DNA of 64,000 nt from Yeosuana marina (GTDB lineage Bacteria; Bacteroidota; Bacteroidia; Flavobacteriales; Flavobacteriaceae), in assembly GCF_011762485.1 (NCBI RefSeq), contig NZ_JAAKGI010000007.1, forward strand, positions 248,001 to 312,000, in the 5' to 3' direction. Shown one piece after another: positions 29,065 through 41,478 of this stretch. The notes below the pieces were generated by a model. The model worked only from the letters and a program-made list of their open reading frames with translations. It made no database searches and was not told where the DNA came from. The translations under genes and the position numbers were made by a program. Positions within the stretch are counted from its first letter, which is position 1; the number at the start of each line of letters is the position of its first letter.

Positions 29065-29988
29065 TTAACTTTTTACAGGTTCTATCGCATCAAAAAGCTT
29101 ATGGTCTAGCACCATTTTACCGTCATTATTATAATAATAGGCTTTAACAAATGCGTAATCAAGTTGAATTTCATTTAGAAAATATGAATGCATTTGATGA
29201 ACTTCCTGATTAAAAGATTCGTCGTAATAACTTATCATAATAATTAATTCACCATGCTGTTTACTTAAATCTTCTTTTGAAAACTCAAATAAAGGACTTT
29301 CTTTATCAATTTCATGGACAATTGTCCAGGTAGTTGGTAAATAGTTTATAGTGTCTCTTTCCAAATCAAGTGCATAAAACTCATTAACATAATCACCTTG
29401 GCCATTCGCTTTAGAAAGTGCCAACGTCACTGAAATTTTAGGAGAAATCATGACACTTTTTCTGTTATTAACAAGTCTAAACATAATGGCATTATACTCC
29501 TTAAATGTTCTTAAGATTAAATGTTTACTAAACCGCACTGATGCTTTGGGTTTAGAAAAACGGCCATATAATAACCCTGTTACAAAAGCAAATAGCAATA
29601 AACCTAAAAACGCTTCTAACGAAGATACGATACCACTTGCTATACCTTGCGGTGCCAAGGCCCCGTAACCCAAAGTTGTAAATGTTTGGGAAGAAAAGAA
29701 AAAGGCATTTAAAAAATCATTTAAAAGATACCCCGTTGTTGGAGTTATTTGCTCAATTCCGATAGCTAAATAAATGAATGCAAAAAAAGCATTAATAAGA
29801 AAACCGCCTAAAAAAGTTAATGCGAAAAAGTAAAACCAAGAAATATTTACTAAATAATGATATGCATCTGAAAACCGACGTGGTTTATTTAAATGCTCAA
29901 GATTAAAAGAACCATCTGAATTCATCATTCGTTTAGCATGCGCTGATGATGAATTTCCAAGTCCTGGATCTTGAATCTTTTTTCCCAA
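29065..29988 (-). CDS. Inward-rectifier (KirBac-like) potassium channel
   Basis: The 307-residue protein has two membrane helices (about 50-78 and 118-142) flanking a pore loop with selectivity filter TTLGYG at 104-109, preceded by the amphipathic slide helix (RRFSDAYHYLVN). The C-terminal 160 residues form the immunoglobulin-like cytoplasmic Kir domain (RLVNNRKSVMISPKISVTL). It should form a tetrameric inner-membrane K+ channel gated by lipids or ligands. It begins one base downstream of the dapA stop, so it is probably in the same transcript. Confidence 0.93.
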   Translation of the reverse strand: MGKKIQDPGLGNSSSAHAKRMMNSDGSFNLEHLNKPRRFSDAYHYLVNISWFYFFALTFLGGFLINAFFAFIYLAIGIEQITPTTGYLLNDFLNAFFFSSQTFTTLGYGALAPQGIASGIVSSLEAFLGLLLFAFVTGLLYGRFSKPKASVRFSKHLILRTFKEYNAIMFRLVNNRKSVMISPKISVTLALSKANGQGDYVNEFYALDLERDTINYLPTTWTIVHEIDKESPLFEFSKEDLSKQHGELIIMISYYDESFNQEVHQMHSYFLNEIQLDYAFVKAYYYNNDGKMVLDHKLFDAIEPVKS

Positions 29989-29989
29989 T

Positions 29990-30868
29990 TTAAAAGTTTG
30001 CTACGAAGTTCTTTATCTTTTCTTTTAACCTATTTGATGCAGGAACCAAAGGTAACCTCACTGTATCCTGACATAAATTTAAAGCTTCAAAAACCGCTTT
30101 AATTCCTGCTGGATTATTTTCTTCAAAAATATAGCCAACGACATCCATTAATCTGTAATGAATCTCATATGAAGACTTCGCATCTCCTTGTAATCCCAAT
30201 CGTATCATATTAGAGAACTCCTTTGGAAAAGCTTGTCCTATTACTGAAATAACACCAGCTCCTCCTGCTAAAACAATTCCTAAAGCTAAATCGTCATCAC
30301 CAGAAATAACTAAAAAGTCTTTGGGTTTATTTTTTAGCAATTTTAGATATTGAGCTACATTATTTCCTGCTTCTTTAATTGCTATAATGTTTTCAAAATC
30401 ATTTGCTAATCTTAATGTTGTTTCGGGCTCTATGTTTTTTGAAGTTCTTCCAGGTACATTGTATAAAATAATGTCTATTGGTGATGCTTCTGAAATTGTT
30501 TTAAAATGTTGATAAAGTCCTTCTTGTGTTGGTTTTGTGTAATATGGGGATACAGATAAAATAGCATCAAAACCACTTAAATCTGCTTCTTTTAGTTCTT
30601 CAACAACTTGAGCCGTATTATTTCCTCCAACTCCTAAAACCATAGGAACTCTATCATGATTCGCTTTCTTGATAGTGGCTATAACTTCCTTCTTTTCTTG
30701 TTTAGTAACCGTTACACTTTCTCCTGTTGTACCAAAAACAACAAGATAATCAGTTCCATTTTCTATATTGAAATTAACAATATTAGCCAGTGCATCATGA
30801 TCAACACTTAAGTCTGATTTAAAAGGCGTAATCAATGCCACTCCTGTTCCTAGGAATTTACTGTTCAT
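29990..30868 (-). CDS. dapA: 4-hydroxy-tetrahydrodipicolinate synthase
   Basis: DapA condenses pyruvate with aspartate semialdehyde, the branch point to diaminopimelate and lysine. The 292-residue TIM-barrel has GTTGES at 46-51, Tyr136 in ILYNVPGRT and Schiff-base Lys165 in AIKEAGNN. Its start overlaps the end of the DUF6913 gene by 11 bases and the Kir channel gene follows immediately. dapF of the same pathway lies at 48.3 kb. Confidence 0.96.
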   Translation of the reverse strand: MNSKFLGTGVALITPFKSDLSVDHDALANIVNFNIENGTDYLVVFGTTGESVTVTKQEKKEVIATIKKANHDRVPMVLGVGGNNTAQVVEELKEADLSGFDAILSVSPYYTKPTQEGLYQHFKTISEASPIDIILYNVPGRTSKNIEPETTLRLANDFENIIAIKEAGNNVAQYLKLLKNKPKDFLVISGDDDLALGIVLAGGAGVISVIGQAFPKEFSNMIRLGLQGDAKSSYEIHYRLMDVVGYIFEENNPAGIKAVFEALNLCQDTVRLPLVPASNRLKEKIKNFVANF

Positions 30869-31388
30869 TTTTAATTTTCTTTAAAATTGTTAAGTATTTA
30901 AAAAGTTCCTTTTTAAATACACTAAATTCTGATAAATTAGATTTTATTATTAAATCATTTATACGATTATCTGTTTGTAAAACTCCAATTTTAAAAGCAG
31001 ATTGAGACATCGCTGTTAGCATTTTTAATTCTAATTCATCACTTAAATAATAACTTATTAAGGCATCAAATTCGGTGTCTAAAAACGTTTTCAATTCAAC
31101 ATTTTTTATAGTGCCTCCCCAACCAAAATCTTCAGCATTAAAACACATATCCCATGAGTTATAATCCTCTTTTATGACATTTGAATAGGCTATTATTTTA
31201 AGTTTATTGGGATGAATATTTAAATCAGCAGCCAAGGTTCTAAAAAGCTCAAAGTCATCAATTTCATCAATATGCATGATAACACCTAAACTATTTATCC
31301 TCTTATCGTTAACATTTATATTACGAATTGATAATATTTTATTTAAGTACTTTCTGTTAGATTTTTCCTTAAAACCCTTTAAAATCAT
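30858..31388 (-). CDS. DUF6913-like hypothetical protein
   Basis: The 176-residue soluble protein resembles the DUF6913 family found next to dapA in Flavobacteriaceae. Visible features are a basic N-terminus, [14 protein letters not shown], a tryptophan-containing middle (FGWGGTIKN) and [19 protein letters not shown]. No catalytic motif is seen. It overlaps dapA by 11 bases and is divergent from the 5'-nucleotidase genes, with 58 bases between. Confidence 0.75.
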   Translation of the reverse strand: MILKGFKEKSNRKYLNKILSIRNINVNDKRINSLGVIMHIDEIDDFELFRTLAADLNIHPNKLKIIAYSNVIKEDYNSWDMCFNAEDFGWGGTIKNVELKTFLDTEFDALISYYLSDELELKMLTAMSQSAFKIGVLQTDNRINDLIIKSNLSEFSVFKKELFKYLTILKKIKNEQ

Positions 31389-31446
31389 TTATCTTTACAC
31401 TTTCGGCAAAGGTAACAAAAGTACTTTCAAATTATAAGTTTTATAT

Positions 31447-32205
31447 ATGAGGTTTACACATTTATTTATTTTGTTATATATTTTTATTTTTTTGGGCTGC
31501 AAACAGGAAAAATCCCATTTAGTAAAAATAGAAGGAAAACAAATTCCAATTACAGATAGTCTACAATCAAACGCTGAAATTGAAGCATTTATAAAACCTT
31601 ACAAAGATCATGTAACCAAAGACTTGGACAGTGTTTTAGCGTATTCTGCTCACACCTATTCAAAAACGGATGGAGATTTTAACACCGCTATAGGAAACTT
31701 TATGGCCGACGCTGTTTACGATGAAGCAAACCCCATCTTCAAAACCAGGACAGGCAAAGATATTGACATGGTTTTATTAAATTATGGAGGGATTCGTTCT
31801 ATTCTTCCAAAGGGTAATATAACCACCAAAACGGCCTTTGAATTGATGCCTTTTGAAAACTCCATAGTCGTTGTTGCACTTAAAGGAAGGCAAGTTGATA
31901 GCTTAGTTTCTTATTTGTGTAAAAGCAAAAGCGCCCATCCTATTTCAAAATTAAAACTTAGTATAGACAAAAATTTTAAGCTTTTAAATGCAACTGTTAA
32001 AGGACAAGCCATTGATACTGCAAAAACATATTATGTTGCTACAAATGACTACTTGTATAACGGTGGGGACCATATGACTTTCTTTAAACCTAATGATAGT
32101 TTATATAATTTAAATTATAAAATAAGAAATATACTAATAGATTATTTCAAAAAAGCAGACACTATCAATCCTGTTATTGATGATAGATTTGTTCAAATTA
32201 AATAA
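31447..32205 (+). CDS. 5'-nucleotidase C-terminal domain lipoprotein
   Basis: The 252-residue lipoprotein (lipobox FLGC, Cys18) consists of the substrate-binding C-terminal domain of UshA-type 5'-nucleotidases. Features are the GNFMADAVYDEAN segment, LLNYGGIRS, the FELMPFEN loop and TNDYLYNGGDHM. It lacks the metal-binding half, which is encoded by the next gene. The two products presumably work together in the periplasm to hydrolyse nucleotides or similar phosphoesters. The gap to the next ATG is 12 bases. Confidence 0.88.
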   Translation: MRFTHLFILLYIFIFLGCKQEKSHLVKIEGKQIPITDSLQSNAEIEAFIKPYKDHVTKDLDSVLAYSAHTYSKTDGDFNTAIGNFMADAVYDEANPIFKTRTGKDIDMVLLNYGGIRSILPKGNITTKTAFELMPFENSIVVVALKGRQVDSLVSYLCKSKSAHPISKLKLSIDKNFKLLNATVKGQAIDTAKTYYVATNDYLYNGGDHMTFFKPNDSLYNLNYKIRNILIDYFKKADTINPVIDDRFVQIK

Positions 32206-32217
32206 TTGCATCGAAAC

Positions 32218-33129
32218 ATGAAACGTAGAGATTTTATTCAACAAACGACTGCCGGAGCTGCCGCAGTAACAATTGGAAGCTTAGGTCTGTCATCATTTAC
32301 AACTTCAAAAACAAAAAAAATAACAATTCTTCATACTAATGATGTTCACAGCCATATAGAGCCTTTTGGTCCTGAAGATGGAAGAAACGCTAACAAAGGA
32401 GGTGTTGCAAGACGTGCTAGTTTGATTGAATCTATTAGAAACGAAAACCCCGACACATTACTATTAGACGCTGGAGATATTTTTCAAGGTACTCCCTATT
32501 TTAATTACTATGGTGGAGAGCTTGAGTTTAAATTGATGAGTATGTTAAAATATGATGCAGCCACTATTGGCAACCATGATTTTGATAATGGAATAGACGG
32601 TCTTTACGCACAATTACCTCATGCTAAATTTAGCTTTCTTTCGGCTAATTATGATTTTTCTAATACGGTTATGGATACGCATGTAAAACCATATCAACTA
32701 TTTAATATTAATGGTATTAAAATAGGCGTTTTTGGTTTAGGAATAGAACTTGAAGGCTTAGTAGATCCGTTAAACTTTAAAGAAACCAAATATTTGAATC
32801 CTATTGAAATTTCAGAAGAAATGACAGGAATACTAAAAGAACAAGAACAATGCGACCTAATTATTTGCTTATCGCATCTTGGATATAATTACAGGAATTC
32901 TGAAAAAATAGGAGATCTAAAGCTTGCTGCTTCTACAAAAAATATTGATTTAATTATTGGGGGTCACACACATACCTTTTTACCAAAACCCACTATCGTT
33001 AAAAATTCAGAAAATAAAAACATGCTCGTAAACCAAGTTGGATGCTACGGGATTAATTTAGGCAAAATAGATTTCTATTTCGACTCAGAAAACAACAAGA
33101 CTGCTGATGGAACCTCAATTATTGTTTAG
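32218..33129 (+). CDS. 5'-nucleotidase N-terminal metallophosphatase with twin-arginine signal
   Basis: I start at the ATG at 32218 (MKRRDFIQQ) rather than an in-frame TTG at 32206, because this gives a standard twin-arginine signal followed by a hydrophobic stretch. The 303-residue protein has the calcineurin-like motifs DVHSH, LDAGDIFQGT, GNHDFD and GGHTHTF, so the dimetal site is complete. The substrate-binding domain is missing here and is supplied by the preceding gene. Its last four bases overlap the convergent YhhN-like gene. Confidence 0.9.
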   Translation: MKRRDFIQQTTAGAAAVTIGSLGLSSFTTSKTKKITILHTNDVHSHIEPFGPEDGRNANKGGVARRASLIESIRNENPDTLLLDAGDIFQGTPYFNYYGGELEFKLMSMLKYDAATIGNHDFDNGIDGLYAQLPHAKFSFLSANYDFSNTVMDTHVKPYQLFNINGIKIGVFGLGIELEGLVDPLNFKETKYLNPIEISEEMTGILKEQEQCDLIICLSHLGYNYRNSEKIGDLKLAASTKNIDLIIGGHTHTFLPKPTIVKNSENKNMLVNQVGCYGINLGKIDFYFDSENNKTADGTSIIV

Positions 33130-33881
33130 GCTAAAACATTATTTGTTGACAGTTTCTCCTCTCTAACTTCCTGTTTTCTATAGCTAATTGATTTATTATA
33201 TTCGGTTATATAATTAAATAAGAAGAAAAGACCAATAACATGAAACACTCCATCTAGCATTACAAAAATCCAATGATAAACATAATATTGACTCACATAA
33301 TTAAGACTGTCAGAAAACACAAAACACACTGCCATTAATAAAAACAAAATTGACATCTTATTTTCTAAGTTCAAATACACACCAAAAGAAATAAAAAGTA
33401 AAACAACCAGAGACACACTTTTTATTCCAAACAAAAATACTTCTAAACTATCAGGAACAATAGTTTTCAGTATACTACAAATAGTATATAGAAAATAAAT
33501 ATTTATTAGTACTACTAAAACTAAATATGCACTTATTAATTTATTAACGTTCATAAATTTAAACGTAGGTGCAACAAAACTTATCAAGCATAAATAACTT
33601 AAAAAATACATGATACTTGACGCCTTTAAAAAGATATAATTGTCAAAAACCATAGATGCTGAGTCCCCTAAAAAGGAATACAACAAACATAAAACAATTG
33701 GCACTTTAACAGCTCTGTTCTTAATTAAAAACAATAATAAAAAAACAGGAATATATAAAAGCTTTGTGGTTTGCAAAAACTTTGCATCTTCATTAAAGGC
33801 TCCAAAAACTGTTATAAAAATTAATACAAGTAAAGCACCTATAAATTGGCTATTTAGACTGAAGTTGAATGTATTTTTCAT
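33126..33881 (-). CDS. YhhN-like integral membrane protein
   Basis: The 251-residue protein is almost entirely hydrophobic with about eight membrane helices and no large loops. The pattern and the SFLGDSASM segment in helix three fit the YhhN/TMEM86 family, members of which act as lysoplasmalogenases. Whether that activity applies in this bacterium is unknown. A second related gene lies at 34265-34969 on the same strand. Confidence 0.7.
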   Translation of the reverse strand: MKNTFNFSLNSQFIGALLVLIFITVFGAFNEDAKFLQTTKLLYIPVFLLLFLIKNRAVKVPIVLCLLYSFLGDSASMVFDNYIFLKASSIMYFLSYLCLISFVAPTFKFMNVNKLISAYLVLVVLINIYFLYTICSILKTIVPDSLEVFLFGIKSVSLVVLLFISFGVYLNLENKMSILFLLMAVCFVFSDSLNYVSQYYVYHWIFVMLDGVFHVIGLFFLFNYITEYNKSISYRKQEVREEKLSTNNVLA

Positions 33882-34264
33882 GACACATATACATAAGTTA
33901 GGTTAATCAAAAATAAAAAAAAAATCTCATTATTCGATGTAATTAATTATTTTATCGATGAAATACATTGCTGGAATCAAAAATTGACAAGTAAAATTGC
34001 GTTTAAACACTATGAAAAAGTATACATTATTTACTGTAGTAAAATTACCATTACAAAACCTATTATCTTTCTTCTATAGAAACTCATATTTCAATTCTCA
34101 AGTTATAATTGACTAAATTATCAACTTAAGACATGAGATATTCAATTATTATAAAACTTAAAAGGATCGAAATTGAAGTGGTTTTTAAATAAACCATTTT
34201 GTTTATTTAAAAACTAATATTCCTATTTTAAAAACTCTAATTAACTTCACGAGGCTACTACTAA
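33882..34264. other. Intergenic region with little recognisable content
   Basis: This 383-base AT-rich stretch separates two leftward YhhN-like genes. It holds a short rightward open frame at 34012-34116 (34 codons, starting MKKYTLFTVV) without homology that I can recognise, and a 14-bp inverted repeat at 34181-34214. Nothing else is supported. Confidence 0.5.
34181..34214 (-). terminator. Possible terminator hairpin after the second YhhN-like gene
   Basis: A perfect 14-bp inverted repeat (34181-34194 with 34201-34214) with a 6-base loop lies about 50 bases downstream of the leftward gene. It is very AT-rich and has no long T run, so its termination strength is uncertain. Confidence 0.45.
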
Positions 34265-34969
34265 TTAATCAACTAATTGACCAACTTCTTCATAGTTAAA
34301 TTTTGCTTGTTTGCAAAAGAAATAAAAAGCCAAAACTGTTAGTGTAGTGCATAAAAAGTTTAGTAAGTTTTGTTGGGCTACATATATATATGCAACACCA
34401 ATAACCTCAGAAAAAACTATAGACATAGATCCTAAAAACATGAATAAGGATTTTTTATCATCTTTATAAAAGTAGCTTAATAAAGATGCTGATAATAATA
34501 ATAACATAATAATATTATACACTATCTCAACAAAGTACTCATTAGTCATAGCTACATACGGATTAACGATAACTTGTAAAACATAAGCTATGTATATATT
34601 TAAAGCTATTAAAACAAGTATATGTAATTTGAAGTTTTTTAAAATCTGAATGAATGAAAGAGTTTTTAAAGCTTTAATTAAAAGCGCCGAATAAGCAATA
34701 ATGTAAAGTCCATTTCCAACATAATAATAAACTTCATACGGTATATAATCAACTATAAAAACCATGAGGTCTGAAATTGAATAAGCCAACAAGAAAATAA
34801 TAAAAAGTATGGTTTTTTTCTTGTTACTTAAAAAGTAGGCTACTGTGATAAGAGGTAATATTAGAGCGTCAAAAATAGTCGCATAATAATAATGATTGCT
34901 AAACTGAGATACAACAAATGCCAAATAGACGAATAAGACACTCCCAATGACTACATTTGATTTGTTCAT
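34265..34969 (-). CDS. Second YhhN-like integral membrane protein
   Basis: The 234-residue protein has about eight membrane helices. The same layout as the 33126-33881 protein suggests a diverged paralogue (AYSISDLMVFIVDY at the place of YSFLGDSASMVFDNY). The C-terminus is cytoplasmic and charged. No catalytic assignment is possible. It is preceded by about 85 bases of AT-rich DNA after ligA. Confidence 0.65.
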   Translation of the reverse strand: MNKSNVVIGSVLFVYLAFVVSQFSNHYYYATIFDALILPLITVAYFLSNKKKTILFIIFLLAYSISDLMVFIVDYIPYEVYYYVGNGLYIIAYSALLIKALKTLSFIQILKNFKLHILVLIALNIYIAYVLQVIVNPYVAMTNEYFVEIVYNIIMLLLLSASLLSYFYKDDKKSLFMFLGSMSIVFSEVIGVAYIYVAQQNLLNFLCTTLTVLAFYFFCKQAKFNYEEVGQLVD

Positions 34970-35053
34970 GACTATGAATTAATAGTTGACGAACAAATAT
35001 AAAAAAAAATAACAATTAAACGTTAAAATTATACTTTTTATCGATATAATTCA

Positions 35054-37631
<2,578 letters not shown>

Positions 37632-37635
<4 letters not shown>

Positions 37636-38498
37636 TTTAAAGCCTTAATCATTCTATCTTTTTTAAAGATATCTTGTTTTAATTCAACGGAATTAAATCC
37701 GCATTTTTTGATTAGCTGAATCATTTGCTTACCAAGATACTCATTGATTTCAAAAAACAAACAACCCTTATTAGTTAAATTATTAACAGCATATTGGGTA
37801 ATGGCCTTGTAAAATAGTAATGGATCTTCATCTTCTACAAACAATGCTAAATGGGGTTCGTTTTTCAAAACATTATCTTTCATCATATCCTTTTCTAACT
37901 CACGAACGTAAGGCGGATTGGATACAATAACATCCAAGGTTAGGTTTTTAAATTCTTCACTCCATGCTTTCGAATTTAAAATATCTGCTTCAAAAAACTC
38001 AATAACAACATTGTTCAATTCTGCGTTTTGTTTAGCTACTTTCAAAGCATCTTTACTGATATCTAATGCATAAACCTTAGCATTAGGCAGTTTTTTAGCT
38101 AACGAAATAGCAATACAACCGCTACCTGTACCAATATCTAAAATACTTAATTCTTGTTTTTCTGTTTTTGGTTGCTGGTTAATTATCCATGAAACTAACT
38201 CCTCTGTTTCAGGTCTGGGAATTAATACGCTTGAATTCACTTTAAAAGGTAATCCGAAAAATTCTGTCTCTCCTAATATATATTGTATGGGTATTTGTTT
38301 TTTTAAGTGAGCTAAAGCGTCGTTTAAAAGTTGGCTTTGATTGTCCTTGCAAGAAAGCTCTGGATTTAAGGCTAAATCAATACGTTTTAAGTTTAAATAA
38401 GATTCTATTATCATAAAAAAGAAATTATCAATTTCCTCTTTATCATACATTCCGTTTAACTCAAATTGGAATAATTCCTTAATATCCTTTAATCTCAT
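37632..38498 (-). CDS. prmC: Peptide chain release factor glutamine methyltransferase
   Basis: PrmC methylates the GGQ glutamine of RF1 and RF2. The 288-residue protein has an N-terminal helical substrate domain, IPRPETEELV at 93-102, SAM-binding DIGTGSG at 121-127 and catalytic NPPY at 194-197. It overlaps both neighbours by four bases (GNAT upstream, LOG downstream), giving a tightly coupled GNAT-prmC-LOG-ligA operon. Confidence 0.95.
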
Positions 38499-38986
38499 AA
38501 ATCTTTAATCATCCAAACACCACATGAAAAATGGCCGGTATTTCCCAAGGAGCCATCTAAATGTTTAAATCCGTGGGTTTCATAAATATGTATAGCTGCT
38601 TTTAATTGTGGAGCAGATTCTATATAACACTGCTTGTACCCTAACTCTTTGGCGGCTTTCATACATTTTTCAAACAACAAATTACCATATCCCTTGCCTC
38701 TTACTTTGGGTGAAAAATACATTTTTTGAATTTCACATACACTACCTTCAAAATCTTTTAACGGCTTGACGCCTCCACCGCCAAGAACCTCCCCATCTGC
38801 ATCAATAACATAATATACCTCGTTATCTTTTTGATATGATTCAAACATTCTTGGGGTTTCTTCATCTTCATACGCTGTGCCTTTAAGTGGTATTTTAAAT
38901 TCATGAAAACATGCTCGTATCACTTGCTCTAATTGCGCATTATCTTGTTGTTGAATTTCTCTAACAGTGATATTGTTTATACCCAT
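38495..38986 (-). CDS. GNAT family N-acetyltransferase
   Basis: The 163-residue protein has the GNAT core, including the acetyl-CoA binding segment VRGKGYGNLLF at about 95-105 and a following helix with ALGYKQCYIESAP. The substrate is unknown. It is the first gene of the leftward operon and divergent from ribD, with only about 20 bases between the start codons, so the two promoters must overlap the opposite genes. Confidence 0.88.
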   Translation of the reverse strand: MGINNITVREIQQQDNAQLEQVIRACFHEFKIPLKGTAYEDEETPRMFESYQKDNEVYYVIDADGEVLGGGGVKPLKDFEGSVCEIQKMYFSPKVRGKGYGNLLFEKCMKAAKELGYKQCYIESAPQLKAAIHIYETHGFKHLDGSLGNTGHFSCGVWMIKDL

Positions 38987-39004
38987 TTTTTAATCTTATT
39001 TTTG
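38973..39004 (+). promoter_or_regulatory. Likely ribD promoter
   Basis: TTG at 38973-38975 and TATTTTTG at 38997-39004 are separated by 21 bases, fitting the Bacteroidota TTG / TAnnTTTG pattern with a slightly long spacer. The -33 part lies inside the divergent GNAT coding region. The ribD GTG start is only five bases after the box, implying a leaderless or near-leaderless mRNA. Confidence 0.55.
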
Positions 39005-39008
39005 TGAC

Positions 39009-40013
39009 GTGAATATACATGAAAAATACATAAATCGGTGTATAGAAATTGCTAAAAATGGTTTAGGAACTACACGCCCTAACCCAATGGTGGGTTGTGT
39101 CATTGTTTATAAAAATAACATTATTGGTGAAGGTTTTACAAGTGCTTATGGCGGCAATCATGCCGAAGTAAATGCTATTCAATCTGTTAAAGATAAATCG
39201 CTTTTAAAAAAGTCTACGTTGTATGTCACGCTTGAGCCTTGCAGTCATTACGGAAAAACACCTCCTTGTAGCGATTTAATTATTGCTAGCAAAATTCCTA
39301 AAGTTGTTATTGGATGTATTGATGACAATAAAAAAGTAGCAGGAAAAGGAATTGAGAAACTCATCAATGCGGGTTGTCATGTTACTGTTGGGGTTTTAGA
39401 AAACGAATGTAAACAACTTCACAAGCGATTTTTTACATTTCATAATAAAAAACGACCCTATATTATTTTAAAATGGGCAGAAACTAGCGATGGTTTTGTA
39501 GCGCCAAAAACTAAAAATAAACAAAAGCCTGTTTGGATTACTAGCAACTACTCAAGACAACTAGTTCATAAATGGCGTGCCGAAGAACAAGCGATTTTAG
39601 TAGGAACCAATACCGTTTTACAAGATAATCCTCGTTTAACTGTTAGAGATTGGGTTGGGGAAAACCCTGTCAGAATTATTATTGATAAAGATACCAAACT
39701 TGTTAAAACCCATGCCGTTTTTAACAATGAGGCTAGAACTATTTTAATAACAAAAAACAATTTAGATTTTTCAAACAATGTTGCTAAACAAATCTGCACT
39801 CTCTTGTTTAAAAACGACATAACATCTGTAATTATTGAAGGCGGCAATAAAACGCTTCAAACCTTTATTAACGAAAACTTATGGGACGAAGCTAGAGTTT
39901 TCATAGGAGACTGCGCTTTCCAAGAAGGTGTTAAAGCCCCTATTCTTTCAGGACAGTTAATTTCTGAAAAATCAATTAAAAATGACCTCTTAAAAATATA
40001 TATAAATGATTAA
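39009..40013 (+). CDS. ribD: Riboflavin biosynthesis deaminase/reductase RibD
   Basis: The bifunctional enzyme deaminates and then reduces the pyrimidine intermediate of riboflavin synthesis. The deaminase domain has zinc ligands His51 (HAE), Cys78 (PCSH) and Cys87 (PPC). The reductase domain begins near 150 (RPYIILKWAETSDG) and ends with VIIEGGNKTLQ. The start codon is GTG at 39009, since no in-frame ATG exists nearby and MNIHEKY fits the family N-terminus. The end overlaps the HAD gene by eight bases. Confidence 0.94.
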   Translation: MNIHEKYINRCIEIAKNGLGTTRPNPMVGCVIVYKNNIIGEGFTSAYGGNHAEVNAIQSVKDKSLLKKSTLYVTLEPCSHYGKTPPCSDLIIASKIPKVVIGCIDDNKKVAGKGIEKLINAGCHVTVGVLENECKQLHKRFFTFHNKKRPYIILKWAETSDGFVAPKTKNKQKPVWITSNYSRQLVHKWRAEEQAILVGTNTVLQDNPRLTVRDWVGENPVRIIIDKDTKLVKTHAVFNNEARTILITKNNLDFSNNVAKQICTLLFKNDITSVIIEGGNKTLQTFINENLWDEARVFIGDCAFQEGVKAPILSGQLISEKSIKNDLLKIYIND

Positions 40014-40617
40014 AACTTTAGTTTTTGACTTTGGAAACGTATTCTTAAATCTCGATATAGATGGTGCTTTACAAAAAGCCCTTGGAAAATTTAAGCTTAA
40101 AGAATTCCCTGAAGAAATGACAGCTATTAATTGTCTTTATGAGCAAGGACTTATTTCAACTGATGAGTTTATTGAATTTTACACAGACAATTTTAATACC
40201 CTTTCTAAAGAAGAGATTATTGATACATGGAATTTTATGCTTAAAGACTTTCCAAGTCATCGATTAGACTTTCTAAAAGAAATCAAAGCCTCCTCAAAAT
40301 ACAAACTCATTCTTTTAAGTAATACTAATGAACTCCATATTAATTGGGTAAAAGAGAACATCTCCTTTTTTGACGATTTTAAAAACTGTTTTGATGAATT
40401 TTACTTATCCCACGAAATACAATTAAGAAAGCCAAATGCTGATATTTATGAATTTGTATTAAAAGAAAACAATATTAAAGCTGAAGACACATTATTTATT
40501 GATGACAAAAAAGAAAATACAGAAGCAGCATCCAAAATAGGCTTTCATGTTTGGAATATTGATGAAACATTGGAAGATGTTGTCAATTTATTTACCATTA
40601 AAAAAGAGTTGTTTTGA
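40006..40617 (+). CDS. HAD family hydrolase
   Basis: The 203-residue phosphatase-like protein has motif I VFDFGNVF at 6-13, motif II LLSNT at about 105-109, Lys in LRKPNADIYEF and motif IV FIDDKKENTEAA. The second Asp of motif I is replaced by Gly-Asn-Val, as in the YihX subgroup. It is probably a small-molecule (sugar) phosphatase, and its place after ribD makes a riboflavin-pathway phosphatase role conceivable but unproven. Confidence 0.88.
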   Translation: MIKTLVFDFGNVFLNLDIDGALQKALGKFKLKEFPEEMTAINCLYEQGLISTDEFIEFYTDNFNTLSKEEIIDTWNFMLKDFPSHRLDFLKEIKASSKYKLILLSNTNELHINWVKENISFFDDFKNCFDEFYLSHEIQLRKPNADIYEFVLKENNIKAEDTLFIDDKKENTEAASKIGFHVWNIDETLEDVVNLFTIKKELF

Positions 40618-41477
40618 TATACCTATTATTGAGTATCCTATCATCAACCATTATTTTCATTCTATTTAAATTATTCGATAGATACCAAATTAATACGCTT
40701 CAAGCTATTGCCATCAATTATATAGTGGCATGTATATTAGGATTAAGTTTAAGCAATAAGGCATTTCATATTCAAGATATTGTACAAACAACATGGTTTT
40801 ATGGTGCCATGATATTAGGAGTTTTATTTATCGTAATATTTAATATTATGGCTATAACTGCTCAAAAACATGGTATTTCGGTAGCTTCAGTAGCTACTAA
40901 AATGAGTGTTGTTATTCCTGTAATATTTGGTATTTATGTCTACAATGAAAGTTCTGGTTTTCAAAAACTACTTGGGATCGTTCTGGCATTAGTAGCCGTA
41001 GTATTAGTTTCAATAAAAGCTAAATCTAATATACGTATTAAAAATAATTTACTACTCCCCTTTATATTGTTTTTGGGCTCCGGTATCATAGACACATCTA
41101 TTAAGTATATTGAATCTGCATATCTTGAAGATGATGGTATTCCATTATTCTCTGCAACTATTTTCGGTTTTGCTGCTATAATTGGGTTAATTGTCCTCTT
41201 TTACAAAAAATCTACAAACAATATTAAATTTAATAAGTTAAGTCTTATTGGAGGAGCTGCTTTAGGTTTAGTTAACTACACATCGATTTATTATATACTC
41301 TTAGCTTTAGATTATGAATCCTTAGAAAGCTCTACTATTTTTACCGTTAACAACGTAGGAATTGTGATGCTTTCCGCATTGATAGGTTTAACATTATTTC
41401 ATGAAAAATTATCTGTAAAAAACTGGATTGGTATAATGGTGGCCATAATTTCTATACTATTAGTTACATTAGCATAA
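40614..41477 (+). CDS. EamA/DMT-family transporter
   Basis: The 287-residue protein has ten predicted membrane helices arranged as two EamA repeats, with the typical end LTLFHEKLSVKNWIGIMVAIISI. It is probably an inner-membrane exporter of metabolites. The start is a TTG at 40614 that overlaps the HAD stop codon. No in-frame ATG is close by, and coupling to the upstream gene would help initiation. Confidence 0.85.
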   Translation: MIYLLLSILSSTIIFILFKLFDRYQINTLQAIAINYIVACILGLSLSNKAFHIQDIVQTTWFYGAMILGVLFIVIFNIMAITAQKHGISVASVATKMSVVIPVIFGIYVYNESSGFQKLLGIVLALVAVVLVSIKAKSNIRIKNNLLLPFILFLGSGIIDTSIKYIESAYLEDDGIPLFSATIFGFAAIIGLIVLFYKKSTNNIKFNKLSLIGGAALGLVNYTSIYYILLALDYESLESSTIFTVNNVGIVMLSALIGLTLFHEKLSVKNWIGIMVAIISILLVTLA

Positions 41478-41478
41478 T

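Noticed and set aside
34012..34116. Rightward 34-codon open frame in the gap between the YhhN-like genes
   Set aside because: Too short and without homology, promoter or conserved context to call as a gene. It is only mentioned in the intergenic entry.
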